DNA from: Bin80 sp965208025
Lineage (GTDB): Bacteria > Bacteroidota > Rhodothermia > Rhodothermales > Bin80
NCBI GenBank assembly: GCA_965208025.1
Contig: OZ242302.1
Location: forward strand, 2,976,001-3,040,000
Length of the DNA: 64,000 bases
Direction: 5' to 3'
Positions 17,601-26,406 of this stretch are shown here, one piece after another (position 1 is the stretch's first letter; each line of letters opens with the position of its first letter). Both the position numbers and the translations under genes were made by a program. The notes under the pieces were generated by a model that did not search any database, was not told the origin of the DNA, and saw nothing but the letters and a program-made list of their open reading frames with translations.

Positions 17601-20600
17601 TTTGAAGCGCGTCATACGGTAGGATGCCACCTCTCTGCCAATCGAATTTCCCGGGCTAAAAAGCCTGGGCCTCTTTGAAGCTATCTCAAAAATTACGCCA
17701 TTGGTCGTTCGGATACGGATTTCCCGGGCTAAAAAGCCTGGGCCTCTTTGAAGCTTGATCACAAATGCACCATCATCCTTAATCCACACCTATTTCCCGG
17801 GCTAAAAAGCCTGGGCCTCTTTGAAGCGCAACTTGTTGGGAAAAGTGGGAAAAGTGATGGGGGATTTCCCGGGCTAAAAAGCCTGGGCCTCTTTGAAGCA
17901 GGATGATGACGAAAGTGGTGGCGGTACAGGTGGCAGATTTCCCGGGCTAAAAAGCCTGGGCCTCTTTGAAGCGAAACAATCTCCTTCAGGTCAACACCTT
18001 TACGGCAGATTTCCCGGGCTAAAAAGCCTGGGCCTCTTTGAAGCTCTGTTAGATCTAAAAATGCGCGAAGCATTGCGTCAGATTTCCCGGGCTAAAAAGC
18101 CTGGGCCTCTTTGAAGCAAGATGAGAGCAAATTGAATGATGAACATCAAAATCAATTTCCCGGGCTAAAAAGCCTGGGCCTCTTTGAAGCTATATCTAGT
18201 TTTGCGAGAGCGGTTGAAAAGTCAAAATTTCCCGGGCTAAAAAGCCTGGGCCTCTTTGAAGCGGAAAACATGATCCATACAGGATCCCCCGTCCGTAGTT
18301 ATTTCCCGGGCTAAAAAGCCTGGGCCTCTTTGAAGCACGCAAGACTGTAGACCTGGCAAAGTGACCTATTCCTATTTCCCGGGCTAAAAAGCCTGGGCCT
18401 CTTTGAAGCTTGACAAAGCAAAACATGCCCTGTCTCATGCGGGTGATTTCCCGGGCTAAAAAGCCTGGGCCTCTTTGAAGCAAACCAAAGAATATCAATG
18501 GATTCTAACCCGCGCACTGATTTCCCGGGCTAAAAAGCCTGGGCCTCTTTGAAGCCATGAACGTTTGGAGAGGATTGAAAAATTTTTCCACATTTCCCGG
18601 GCTAAAAAGCCTGGGCCTCTTTGAAGCTGGGGGAAAACACACGGCTACCCGAGGGGCAAATCAAATTTCCCGGGCTAAAAAGCCTGGGCCTCTTTGAAGC
18701 AAACTGAAAGCTGCATGAGCAATTTGGTATTTCGCGATTTCCCGGGCTAAAAAGCCTGGGCCTCTTTGAAGCGGAGCCACCGCATGATCGCCATATCGGG
18801 CGATAGTAAGATTTCCCGGGCTAAAAAGCCTGGGCCTCTTTGAAGCTTGTCTAGCCCTACGGGCACCAACGTGAGCGGTGGAGATTTCCCGGGCTAAAAA
18901 GCCTGGGCCTCTTTGAAGCTCCGTAAATTCAGTTAGCAACTCCGCGAACTGAATGATTTCCCGGGCTAAAAAGCCTGGGCCTCTTTGAAGCTGCAAGACG
19001 TTCCGCTTATGTGCGCGATTGACGCCGTATTTCCCGGGCTAAAAAGCCTGGGCCTCTTTGAAGCCTGGGGTAGAGTTCAACCACAATCGAGAGCGTTTCG
19101 CATTTCCCGGGCTAAAAAGCCTGGGCCTCTTTGAAGCTTAAGGCCTTCGTTCATGCAATTGTTGTATTTGGATATTTCCCGGGCTAAAAAGCCTGGGCCT
19201 CTTTGAAGCGACGAGGTGAATCGCTTTCATTTGAGCGATCATTCGAGATTTCCCGGGCTAAAAAGCCTGGGCCTCTTTGAAGCAATCGTGGCTATACATC
19301 CATCCACAAGGTGATCCTACATTTCCCGGGCTAAAAAGCCTGGGCCTCTTTGAAGCGCTCACAAATTGGCCAGCAAATTCCAACACTCATGCGATTTCCC
19401 GGGCTAAAAAGCCTGGGCCTCTTTGAAGCTGGACGAAGACCCTGGATTAGTCGGCGTTGAGGTGCCGATTTCCCGGGCTAAAAAGCCTGGGCCTCTTTGA
19501 AGCACTGAGATCGAAGCCCGCATTATTGCCGAGTGACGTATTTCCCGGGCTAAAAAGCCTGGGCCTCTTTGAAGCGTGCTGGCTAAATTTTCTTTTCACG
19601 CCCGATATGTAAAATTTCCCGGGCTAAAAAGCCTGGGCCTCTTTGAAGCGTCAAGAAGCGCGCACGATAGCGCTCTCAACACTCATATTTCCCGGGCTAA
19701 AAAGCCTGGGCCTCTTTGAAGCCATCGACAGCTTGAACGATAGTGGATTGTCTGTATGAATTTCCCGGGCTAAAAAGCCTGGGCCTCTTTGAAGCTTTTC
19801 GTTTTCGAGTTGAAACGTTGAACGACACGAATGATTTCCCGGGCTAAAAAGCCTGGGCCTCTTTGAAGCGCGGACGGCACATACATCCCCTTTTCCTCCT
19901 CGGAGATTTCCCGGGCTAAAAAGCCTGGGCCTCTTTGAAGCTGAAGACTTTCAAAAAAAACGCGATATATGGTATATAATTTCCCGGGCTAAAAAGCCTG
20001 GGCCTCTTTGAAGCGCGAACTGTATCGTTGATTTTCAACCCTCCCCACCTGTATTTCCCGGGCTAAAAAGCCTGGGCCTCTTTGAAGCCTAACACAATTC
20101 CACCAAGTTCGTACTCGGTCAATGTATTTCCCGGGCTAAAAAGCCTGGGCCTCTTTGAAGCTTGAAAGTAACCCCTTTGAACTATCTCGAGACTAATATT
20201 TCCCGGGCTAAAAAGCCTGGGCCTCTTTGAAGCGGCGTTGACCGCTTTATCGCGCTCGGGCTGTTCAAATTTCCCGGGCTAAAAAGCCTGGGCCTCTTTG
20301 AAGCGCAAATCTGATCCCACTTACGTGACATTCTTACACGTATTTCCCGGGCTAAAAAGCCTGGGCCTCTTTGAAGCGGGTAACAATGTACTCACTGCTC
20401 TGAACTCGATTGCTACATTTCCCGGGCTAAAAAGCCTGGGCCTCTTTGAAGCCAATTCTTCGTAACAATGTACTCACTGCTCTGAGCTCATTTCCCGGGC
20501 TAAAAAGCCTGGGCCTCTTTGAAGCTATAATCCGCAATTCGTGAACCGCCCATCACTGGACGGATTTCCCGGGCTAAAAAGCCTGGGCCTCTTTGAAGCT

Positions 20601-20855
20601 ACCTTTCGGATCCGATTGCGCGTGGGGAGATTGATATTTCCCGGGCTAAAAAGCCTGGGCCTCTTTGAAGCTAGGAACGTGCACGAAAAGGAACACACGA
20701 AAACAGAAATTTCCCGGGCTAAAAAGCCTGGGCCTCTTTGAAGCTTCTACGGCATGTCCAACGTCACCGAGGAGGCAGTGCGATTTCCCGGGCTAAAAAG
20801 CCTGGGCCTCTTTGAAGCGGCAGTGATGGGATCCTGTATCGATGCGTAGATCCAC

Positions 20856-20891
20856 ATTTCCCGGGCTAAAAAGTCTGGGCCTCTTTGAAGC
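20856..20891 (+). repeat. Variant CRISPR repeat with C-to-T change
   Basis: AAGTCTGGGCC replaces AAGCCTGGGCC. In RNA the changed base can still pair with the opposite G as a G-U wobble, so the hairpin is kept. Confidence 0.85.
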
Positions 20892-21152
20892 ATTGACATA
20901 TTTAACGAGTTAGCACAGAACCTGGCGGCCATTTCCCGGGCTAAAAAGCCTGGGCCTCTTTGAAGCAATTAACGCTTTATGACGCACCTCCTAGGGAGAA
21001 ACTTGATTTCCCGGGCTAAAAAGCCTGGGCCTCTTTGAAGCAGAATGACCAATCATATCGGCCAAAGGGGTGTATGGGCATTTCCCGGGCTAAAAAGCCT
21101 GGGCCTCTTTGAAGCGTCGGATATTTGTTGGTGAATTCGTTCAATTAGCAAA

Positions 21153-21187
21153 ATTTCCCGGGCTAAAAAGCCTGGCCTCTTTGAAGC
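21153..21187 (+). repeat. Terminal CRISPR repeat lacking one G
   Basis: The last repeat has CCTGGCCTC instead of CCTGGGCCTC, which makes it 35 bp and shortens the right arm of the hairpin. Terminal repeat decay is usual at the leader-distal end. Confidence 0.85.
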
Positions 21188-21346
21188 ATTATTTACTGCG
21201 TTGCGCTCAACAACAGATCACTCATAGCTGTTGCAGCGGATTTGAATGTTGTTTTTGGTTTAGGCCGCCACAAAATGGCTTTTAATACGCATGAATGCTA
21301 TTATGTACTTTCCACCCCCGGTAGACCACACTGAAAAGAGTATCGG

Positions 21347-22456
21347 TCAGTGTGACAGGCCAGACTCATTGGCGAGTTGACCGCAGGCGGCCGCGATGTC
21401 CTCCCCACGGCTGCGTCGGACGGTGACCGTCACTCCGCGCGAGGAGAGATCATCCATAAATTGATTCAACTGCTCTTCGCTCGTGCGACGAAATTCAACC
21501 CCCTGTACACGATTGTACATGATCAAATTCACCTTCGCACGGACCCTATGACACAGCCTCGCCAATGCGCGAGCATCTTCAAGTGAATCATTGAACCCCC
21601 GAAATAAACAGTACTCAAACGTCAGTCGCCTCCCCGTCGTGTCTGTGTAATAACGCATGGCAGGCTCTAATGAAGATAGATCAGTTGCCGCGCTACGGTT
21701 GATCGGCATGATACTGGATCGCTTTGATTCAAAAGGCGCATGAAGCGAAACCGCTAACCCTACCTTCGGTGCATCATGGGCCAAATCACGGATGCGGCGG
21801 GCAAGCCCCACCGTGGATACAGTAATTCGCCGAGGCGAAAGTCCGACCGCAGCTGGATGAGTCAGGATTTCTAAACTGGCCAAAAGTGCACGATAATTCA
21901 GGAGTGGCTCTCCCATTCCCATGAACACCACATTCGAAATATCCCGTCCAAATCGCTCTTGCGCCACCTCTCGCATGTAGCTCACTTGGTCCACGATCTG
22001 TCCACAAGTCAGATTCTCCTGAAACCCCATTTTCCCTGTTGCACAAAATGTACATCCCATTGCACAACCTACTTGACTTGAAACGCAGACCGTCAGGCGG
22101 ATAGCTTTTCCACGGCCATCCATAGAAGGGATTAAAACAGTTTCTACGATCCGACCCGAGGGCAACTGCATGAGCACTTTGATCGTCTCGTCCTTGGCAG
22201 TAAACTCCGAATGGATTTGTAACCGTTCCATACATGCAATTTCGGACAGAGTCGCACGGAGGGATGATGGGAGATTGGTCATGGTCTCAAATGAATCCGC
22301 TTTCGGAGCAGAGTACATCCACCGCAGGATCTGGTGCGCACGCCATTTTGGCTGTCCAATATTCACGATATAGGCCTCAAGTTCTGTGAGCGAAAGAGCT
22401 CTCAAATCCATCAGGTTCAACTGACTCCCAATGCTCAGATCCACATTATTTGACAT
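21347..22456 (-). CDS. rlmN: 23S rRNA (adenine2503-C2)/tRNA methyltransferase RlmN
   Basis: The 369-aa radical SAM enzyme methylates C2 of A2503 in 23S rRNA and A37 in some tRNAs. The Fe-S cluster motif is GCAMGCTFCATG (C-x3-C-x2-C). MGMGEPLLNY, the ITVSTVGLARRI segment and the C-terminal NLIMYN region are family landmarks. A late Cys in DIAAACGQLANES fits the catalytic methyl-carrying cysteine near the C-terminus. Length is normal. It converges on the end of the CRISPR array, with 159 bp between them. It starts at ATG 22454-22456. Confidence 0.96.
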   Translation of the reverse strand: MSNNVDLSIGSQLNLMDLRALSLTELEAYIVNIGQPKWRAHQILRWMYSAPKADSFETMTNLPSSLRATLSEIACMERLQIHSEFTAKDETIKVLMQLPSGRIVETVLIPSMDGRGKAIRLTVCVSSQVGCAMGCTFCATGKMGFQENLTCGQIVDQVSYMREVAQERFGRDISNVVFMGMGEPLLNYRALLASLEILTHPAAVGLSPRRITVSTVGLARRIRDLAHDAPKVGLAVSLHAPFESKRSSIMPINRSAATDLSSLEPAMRYYTDTTGRRLTFEYCLFRGFNDSLEDARALARLCHRVRAKVNLIMYNRVQGVEFRRTSEEQLNQFMDDLSSRGVTVTVRRSRGEDIAAACGQLANESGLSH

Positions 22457-22504
22457 TCACAGGATTGAATAGTACCTTGAGAGGTGACCCAAAGTTAAAA
22501 AATC

Positions 22505-22921
22505 ATGAAATACTCAACAGGATTACTACTACTCATCGCATTGGTGTCAGGTCAGGCTACATTGGCACAGGCGCCTGCCAACTATCTGGAAGGAAGCTGG
22601 CGAATTATTTCTCAGCGTTCGGTTTATCCAGATACAGTCATCATAACACTCAATGTTCCGCCCTCCATAAAAATTCTGAACTCCACGCACTTCTCATGGG
22701 GGTACCAATCCGCGAGCGGTGCCGAAGTCTTGGCCGGGGGAGGCAGGTATTCGCTGGAAGATGATACATTATATACTGAGTATCTTGAGTACCACACGAG
22801 TGAAGCTTTAGTTGGCGTCGCACTGCGTTTCTCTGCAAAGGTTGTCGGAGATCTTTGGTACCATGTCGGCGAGTTCCCAAGCGGATTCCGACTGGAAGAA
22901 GTATGGCGGCGGATAGAATAA
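22505..22921 (+). CDS. Secreted lipocalin-like hypothetical protein
   Basis: The 138-aa protein has a clear signal peptide, MKYSTGLLLLIALVSGQATL followed by AQA, with cleavage expected near residue 22. The mature part starts with an LEGSWRI element and has alternating hydrophobic strands: FSWGYQS, AGGGRYSLEDDTLYTEYL, LWYHVGEFPSGFRLEEVW. G-x-W near the start and the late E-x-W-x-R resemble small lipocalin-like domains of Bacteroidota (DUF4488-like). I assign no function. It is divergent from rlmN and convergent with ctaB, ending 1 bp before the ctaB stop. Confidence 0.7.
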   Translation: MKYSTGLLLLIALVSGQATLAQAPANYLEGSWRIISQRSVYPDTVIITLNVPPSIKILNSTHFSWGYQSASGAEVLAGGGRYSLEDDTLYTEYLEYHTSEALVGVALRFSAKVVGDLWYHVGEFPSGFRLEEVWRRIE

Positions 22922-22922
22922 T

Positions 22923-23849
22923 CTACCGAAACCAGTGATCCAATAGAATCGCAACAACCAGGATCGGTACATAGATGATGCTAGCCATCAGCACTTTTCG
23001 TGCGCGCGGGGAGGTCTGTTTTTGAGTGAATTTTATGGAAGGCCAGATTAACCCGATGCCTGCCGGGATCACGATGGATACATAGATCCATCCAGCCAAG
23101 TCAAAAAAGAAGAGCAGCAGGCTTGCAATAGGTAATAAGATGCTGTACGTCAGGATTCGGTGGGCAGTTGCCTTTGCGTTTGAGTTTATTGCGGGGAGCA
23201 TCGCATGGCCCCCACGAGAATAATCCTTACGGTACATCCATGCAAGTGCCAGAAAGTGGGGAAGTTGCCACAGAGCAAGCATGCCAAACAGGATCCATCC
23301 ACCTGTACCAAAAGTGCCCGATGCAGCTGTATATCCCCCGAGCGCTGGCAGCGCTCCAGGAATCGTTCCAATGAGTGTGTTGTAGGTGGTCCGCTGTTTT
23401 AGGGGAGTATAGGCAAATAGATAGAGGAAAACAGTGATTCCTGCGAGGATCAGAGTGATCAAATTCACCCACCACAATAACGTAAGTCCACTAGCGACCA
23501 GAACGAGTCCTAAACCAAGCGCAACTCTTGGATTGATACGACCAGATGGGAGAGGGCGCTGTGCGGTTCGGCGCATCAATGCGTCATTATGTCGCTCAAC
23601 GTAGTGATTCAATACTCCAGCACCAGCACTTGAAAACGCAGTCCCAGTAAGGGTCAGCGTCATGAGCAGTGGAGTGACACCGTCAGATGTACCAAGTATA
23701 AATCCAGCGAGAGCGGCAAGCACAACCTGAAAGGTAATCTCGGGCTTGACCAGTTCCCAGTAATCCTGCAACGTAGAAAGGGGACCGGTTCCCGGACGCA
23801 GAAGACGCAACTCTGCGGTTTCCTCAGATAAATAGGTATTAGTGTCCAC
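22923..23849 (-). CDS. ctaB: Protoheme IX farnesyltransferase (haem O synthase)
   Basis: The 308-aa UbiA-type membrane prenyltransferase converts haem B to haem O for terminal oxidases. The active-site region reads NHYVERHNDALMRRTAQRPL, where the first acidic position is Glu rather than the usual Asp. The second loop reads YTPLKQRTTYNTLIGTIPGA, a strong CtaB/CyoE mark. About eight or nine hydrophobic segments follow. The start codon is a GTG overlapping the end of ctaA by 11 bp, so the two are co-translated. Confidence 0.94.
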   Translation of the reverse strand: MDTNTYLSEETAELRLLRPGTGPLSTLQDYWELVKPEITFQVVLAALAGFILGTSDGVTPLLMTLTLTGTAFSSAGAGVLNHYVERHNDALMRRTAQRPLPSGRINPRVALGLGLVLVASGLTLLWWVNLITLILAGITVFLYLFAYTPLKQRTTYNTLIGTIPGALPALGGYTAASGTFGTGGWILFGMLALWQLPHFLALAWMYRKDYSRGGHAMLPAINSNAKATAHRILTYSILLPIASLLLFFFDLAGWIYVSIVIPAGIGLIWPSIKFTQKQTSPRARKVLMASIIYVPILVVAILLDHWFR

Positions 23850-24780
23850 TTGTTAATCTAAGAGTTCCAAGCATTACACAAACGCAACTCCCCATGAGAA
23901 TCGTTCCAACCACCAAGTGAGAGGAAGATAGAATGACTTGCACAAGACTCTGATCTCCCTGAACCAAATCAAAAAATAGAATAAACAGGGCTGCGATCCC
24001 CAGTACCATCTGTAATAGAAGACTGATCAACATCCACCAAGATCCAAAATATAGGAGAGGCTTATCTTTGAAGTATGACCGAATCAGACCACAGGTCACA
24101 ATGATTAAAGAAAATGCTATGACACTTCCAAATAAATGAATGAGGACCAAATTCTCATTTACCCCACTCCCATGGTGTCTCAGAAGAGCACCAAGGAGTA
24201 TTTGCAGAAAAACGGTAGCGACAGTTGTGGTCGTGAGACCATACAGTTGATGACCGCGAGGGGTTGACTGATCAAACGAATGCCCATGCCATACTCGCGA
24301 ATTGACCAATGTCAGTACCGCAGCAGTAGAAAAGAAGAGTTGTGCCCCCATGGCATGTACGATTGCCAAATCCAAGGATTCCCAAATCACACGGAGTCCT
24401 CCAAGAGTTCCCTGGATGAGTACAAGACCAACTGCAGAAAGGGCTATGAGCCGAACCCAGCGGCGGGAATCGGCGATAAAGGTCCAGATCGTGAGTCCGA
24501 CGATCCATAAACCGACGAGAGCGCCGATGAGACGGTGTCCGTGTTCAGCAAGGATAGGACCATCGTGCCACCATTGAGCATCTGGGTTTTGAGGATCGCT
24601 GTATCCAGTAGCAATCGGATCGAAGGAACCGAATGAACTTGGCCAATCAGGAACAGCGAGACCTGCATCAATACTCGTGACAACTCCTCCCCAGCTAATC
24701 AGAATGAGACATAGAACCAAACCAATGGCGGAGTAGTGATATCGCCAACGAAAGCCAGACGTACTCAATGATGCGATCAT
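23839..24780 (-). CDS. ctaA: Haem A synthase (COX15/CtaA family)
   Basis: The 313-aa integral membrane protein oxidises haem O to haem A. The first loop WGGVVTSIDAGLAVPDWP is the family signature. Histidines at HGHRLIGALVG, in a central IVHAMGAQLFF, in LIHLFGSV and in a late SSHLVVGTILMG suit the haem-binding helices. It is the first gene of a ctaA-ctaB pair and overlaps ctaB. It is divergent from the mutase gene at 24854, with about 70 bp between them that should hold both promoters. Confidence 0.93.
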   Translation of the reverse strand: MIASLSTSGFRWRYHYSAIGLVLCLILISWGGVVTSIDAGLAVPDWPSSFGSFDPIATGYSDPQNPDAQWWHDGPILAEHGHRLIGALVGLWIVGLTIWTFIADSRRWVRLIALSAVGLVLIQGTLGGLRVIWESLDLAIVHAMGAQLFFSTAAVLTLVNSRVWHGHSFDQSTPRGHQLYGLTTTTVATVFLQILLGALLRHHGSGVNENLVLIHLFGSVIAFSLIIVTCGLIRSYFKDKPLLYFGSWWMLISLLLQMVLGIAALFILFFDLVQGDQSLVQVILSSSHLVVGTILMGSCVCVMLGTLRLTSGH

Positions 24781-24853
24781 TACTTAATCATATCAATTCC
24801 GCAACCCAATTCGTTCTTATCCTGTTCCACTATCCACAACATCCAACTTGATT

Positions 24854-26218
24854 ATGCGAACATTGATTGAATCAATTTCCGGGATCCGCGGGATCTATGG
24901 AGCGGGCTTAGATGCGCTAGTACTTGTACGCTATACCTTGGCATTTGGTACATTTTGTCTGGAACAATCTAATCAGCTTCCACGGCGTATTGTGATCGGA
25001 CGAGATGGACGTGTCTCAGGGGAGATTTGTTCGGAACTCGTTGCAGCAACGCTCCGTAGCCTTGGTTTTGAAGTCGTGGATGCGGGACTCGCACCGACCC
25101 CGACTGTCGCAATGGCCGTTCTGATTGAACAGGCGCGCGGGGGCATTGTGATCAGCGCATCTCATAACCCCGCAGAGTGGAACGCCCTAAAGTTACTCAA
25201 TGAGAAAAGCGAATTCTTATCTCCTGAAGAGGGGAACATTGTGATGGACTTGGCGAAGCGAACGGAAGCACCGATTCATCAAAAAATTCAATCCGGGACC
25301 TTACGCTCTGGTGAGTATATCAATGATCATATTGAAGCGATTCTGGGTTTACCATTTTGCCGTGTGGATCCCATAAAAGCCCAGAACTATCGCGTGGTTG
25401 TAGATGGAATCAATTCCGTAGGTGCTCTGGCGATCCCGCCCCTTCTTAAGCGATTAGGGATCAATGAGGTGAAACTGATCAATGGGGACGTCACAGGCCA
25501 ATTTAGCCATCCGGCTGAGCCTCTTCCAGAGCATCTGGAAGGGACCGTGGCATATGTAAAAGAGACGAAAGCTGACCTTGGACTGGTGGTTGATCCAGAT
25601 GCCGATCGACTTGCACTGATTGACGACTTGGGAAACTATGTGAGCGAGGAACTCACTCAAGTGATTGCAGCAGACTTCCTGTGGAAAAGACGCAGCGGAG
25701 CGTATGTTACAAATCTATCTTCCTCACGCGCAATTGATGATGTTGCCGAACGCTACGGTATGCCCGTATATCGGTCACCAGTCGGTGAGATTCATGTTGT
25801 GAAAACGATGCAGAAGCACGGAGCCATCCTCGGTGGGGAAGGGAATGGAGGGGTAATCCTACCTGATCTGCACTATGGTCGGGATGCTCTCGTAGGTGCA
25901 ATGATGGTTCTGCAACATTTAGCAGATCTGGATGTGCCGCTCTCTCAGTATAGACGTTCCCTACCACAGTATGTGATTTTAAAGAAGAAAGTCCAAGTCA
26001 AAGATCCAGAGGAGGTGCTTCGTCGCTTTGCCTCCAGGCATGCGAAAGAAGATATTTCAACTGAAGATGGAGTAAAAATCAATTTTGCAGATGGCTGGGT
26101 ACATGTGCGAAAATCAAATACCGAACCAATCGTTCGAATTTATGCTGAGGGATCAAGCGAACGCGATGCAGAGGATCTGGTCAACTGGTGTAAAGATGAA
26201 TTAGGAACTGTTAAATAA
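24854..26218 (+). CDS. glmM: Phosphoglucosamine mutase-type phosphohexomutase (GlmM-like)
   Basis: The 454-aa enzyme interconverts 6-phospho and 1-phospho sugars, most likely glucosamine phosphates for cell-wall precursors. The phosphoserine loop VISASHNPAEWNALKLL places the active Ser at about residue 103. The metal loop is DPDADRLALID, the sugar loop EGNGGVILP, and the phosphate-binding end RKSNTEPIVRIYAEG. The N-terminus SGIRGIYG is also typical. I use ATG 24854; TTG at 24848 is in frame two codons earlier. A phosphomannomutase or phosphoglucomutase role cannot be excluded from motifs alone. Confidence 0.88.
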   Translation: MRTLIESISGIRGIYGAGLDALVLVRYTLAFGTFCLEQSNQLPRRIVIGRDGRVSGEICSELVAATLRSLGFEVVDAGLAPTPTVAMAVLIEQARGGIVISASHNPAEWNALKLLNEKSEFLSPEEGNIVMDLAKRTEAPIHQKIQSGTLRSGEYINDHIEAILGLPFCRVDPIKAQNYRVVVDGINSVGALAIPPLLKRLGINEVKLINGDVTGQFSHPAEPLPEHLEGTVAYVKETKADLGLVVDPDADRLALIDDLGNYVSEELTQVIAADFLWKRRSGAYVTNLSSSRAIDDVAERYGMPVYRSPVGEIHVVKTMQKHGAILGGEGNGGVILPDLHYGRDALVGAMMVLQHLADLDVPLSQYRRSLPQYVILKKKVQVKDPEEVLRRFASRHAKEDISTEDGVKINFADGWVHVRKSNTEPIVRIYAEGSSERDAEDLVNWCKDELGTVK

Positions 26219-26346
26219 GGCGATTGGTCGCAAGGAGTAGGATGAATTTGACCAAGATAGGTCAGGGAAAGGGGTGGATGACAATATTAGGATAGAGACA
26301 CTACTTTTATCTGGAAAGCGATTCGTTCCCGGTCAAATAAAATGAG

Positions 26347-26380
26347 AAGGGGGACGAAACCATTCGGCTTCGCCCCCCTT
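26347..26380 (-). terminator. Terminator of the groES-groEL operon
   Basis: AAGGGGGACGAA and TTCGCCCCCCTT form a 12-bp stem with one mismatch and a loop of about 10 bases. Read on the minus strand, the stem is followed by CTCATTTTATTTG, a loose T-rich tail. Confidence 0.7.
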
Positions 26381-26406
26381 GAGGTAGCCGTTGAAAGTCA
26401 CTCCAA

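Larger units (their letters stand above)
14642..21187 (+). CRISPR. CRISPR array, 90 repeats and 89 spacers (counted by eye)
   Basis: The 36-bp repeat begins ATTTCCCGGGCT and ends CCTCTTTGAAGC. Spacers are about 35-39 bp, with a mean period close to 73 bp. The repeat contains a hairpin, CCCGGGCT-AAAA-AGCCTGGG, 8 bp with one G-U pair. By eye all repeats look the same except that starting at 20856 (C to T in the right stem arm) and the last at 21153 (one G missing, 35 bp). Variants at the far end mark it as the oldest part. Spacers look diverse except two adjacent ones at 20378-20416 and 20453-20489 that overlap in content. The array lies directly downstream of cas2. Confidence 0.98.

Noticed and set aside
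14784..20968. Many short open frames of repeated peptides inside the array
   Set aside because: They are translations of the 36-bp repeat unit plus spacers; a repeated FPGLKSLGLFEA-like peptide is an artefact of repeat length, not a gene.
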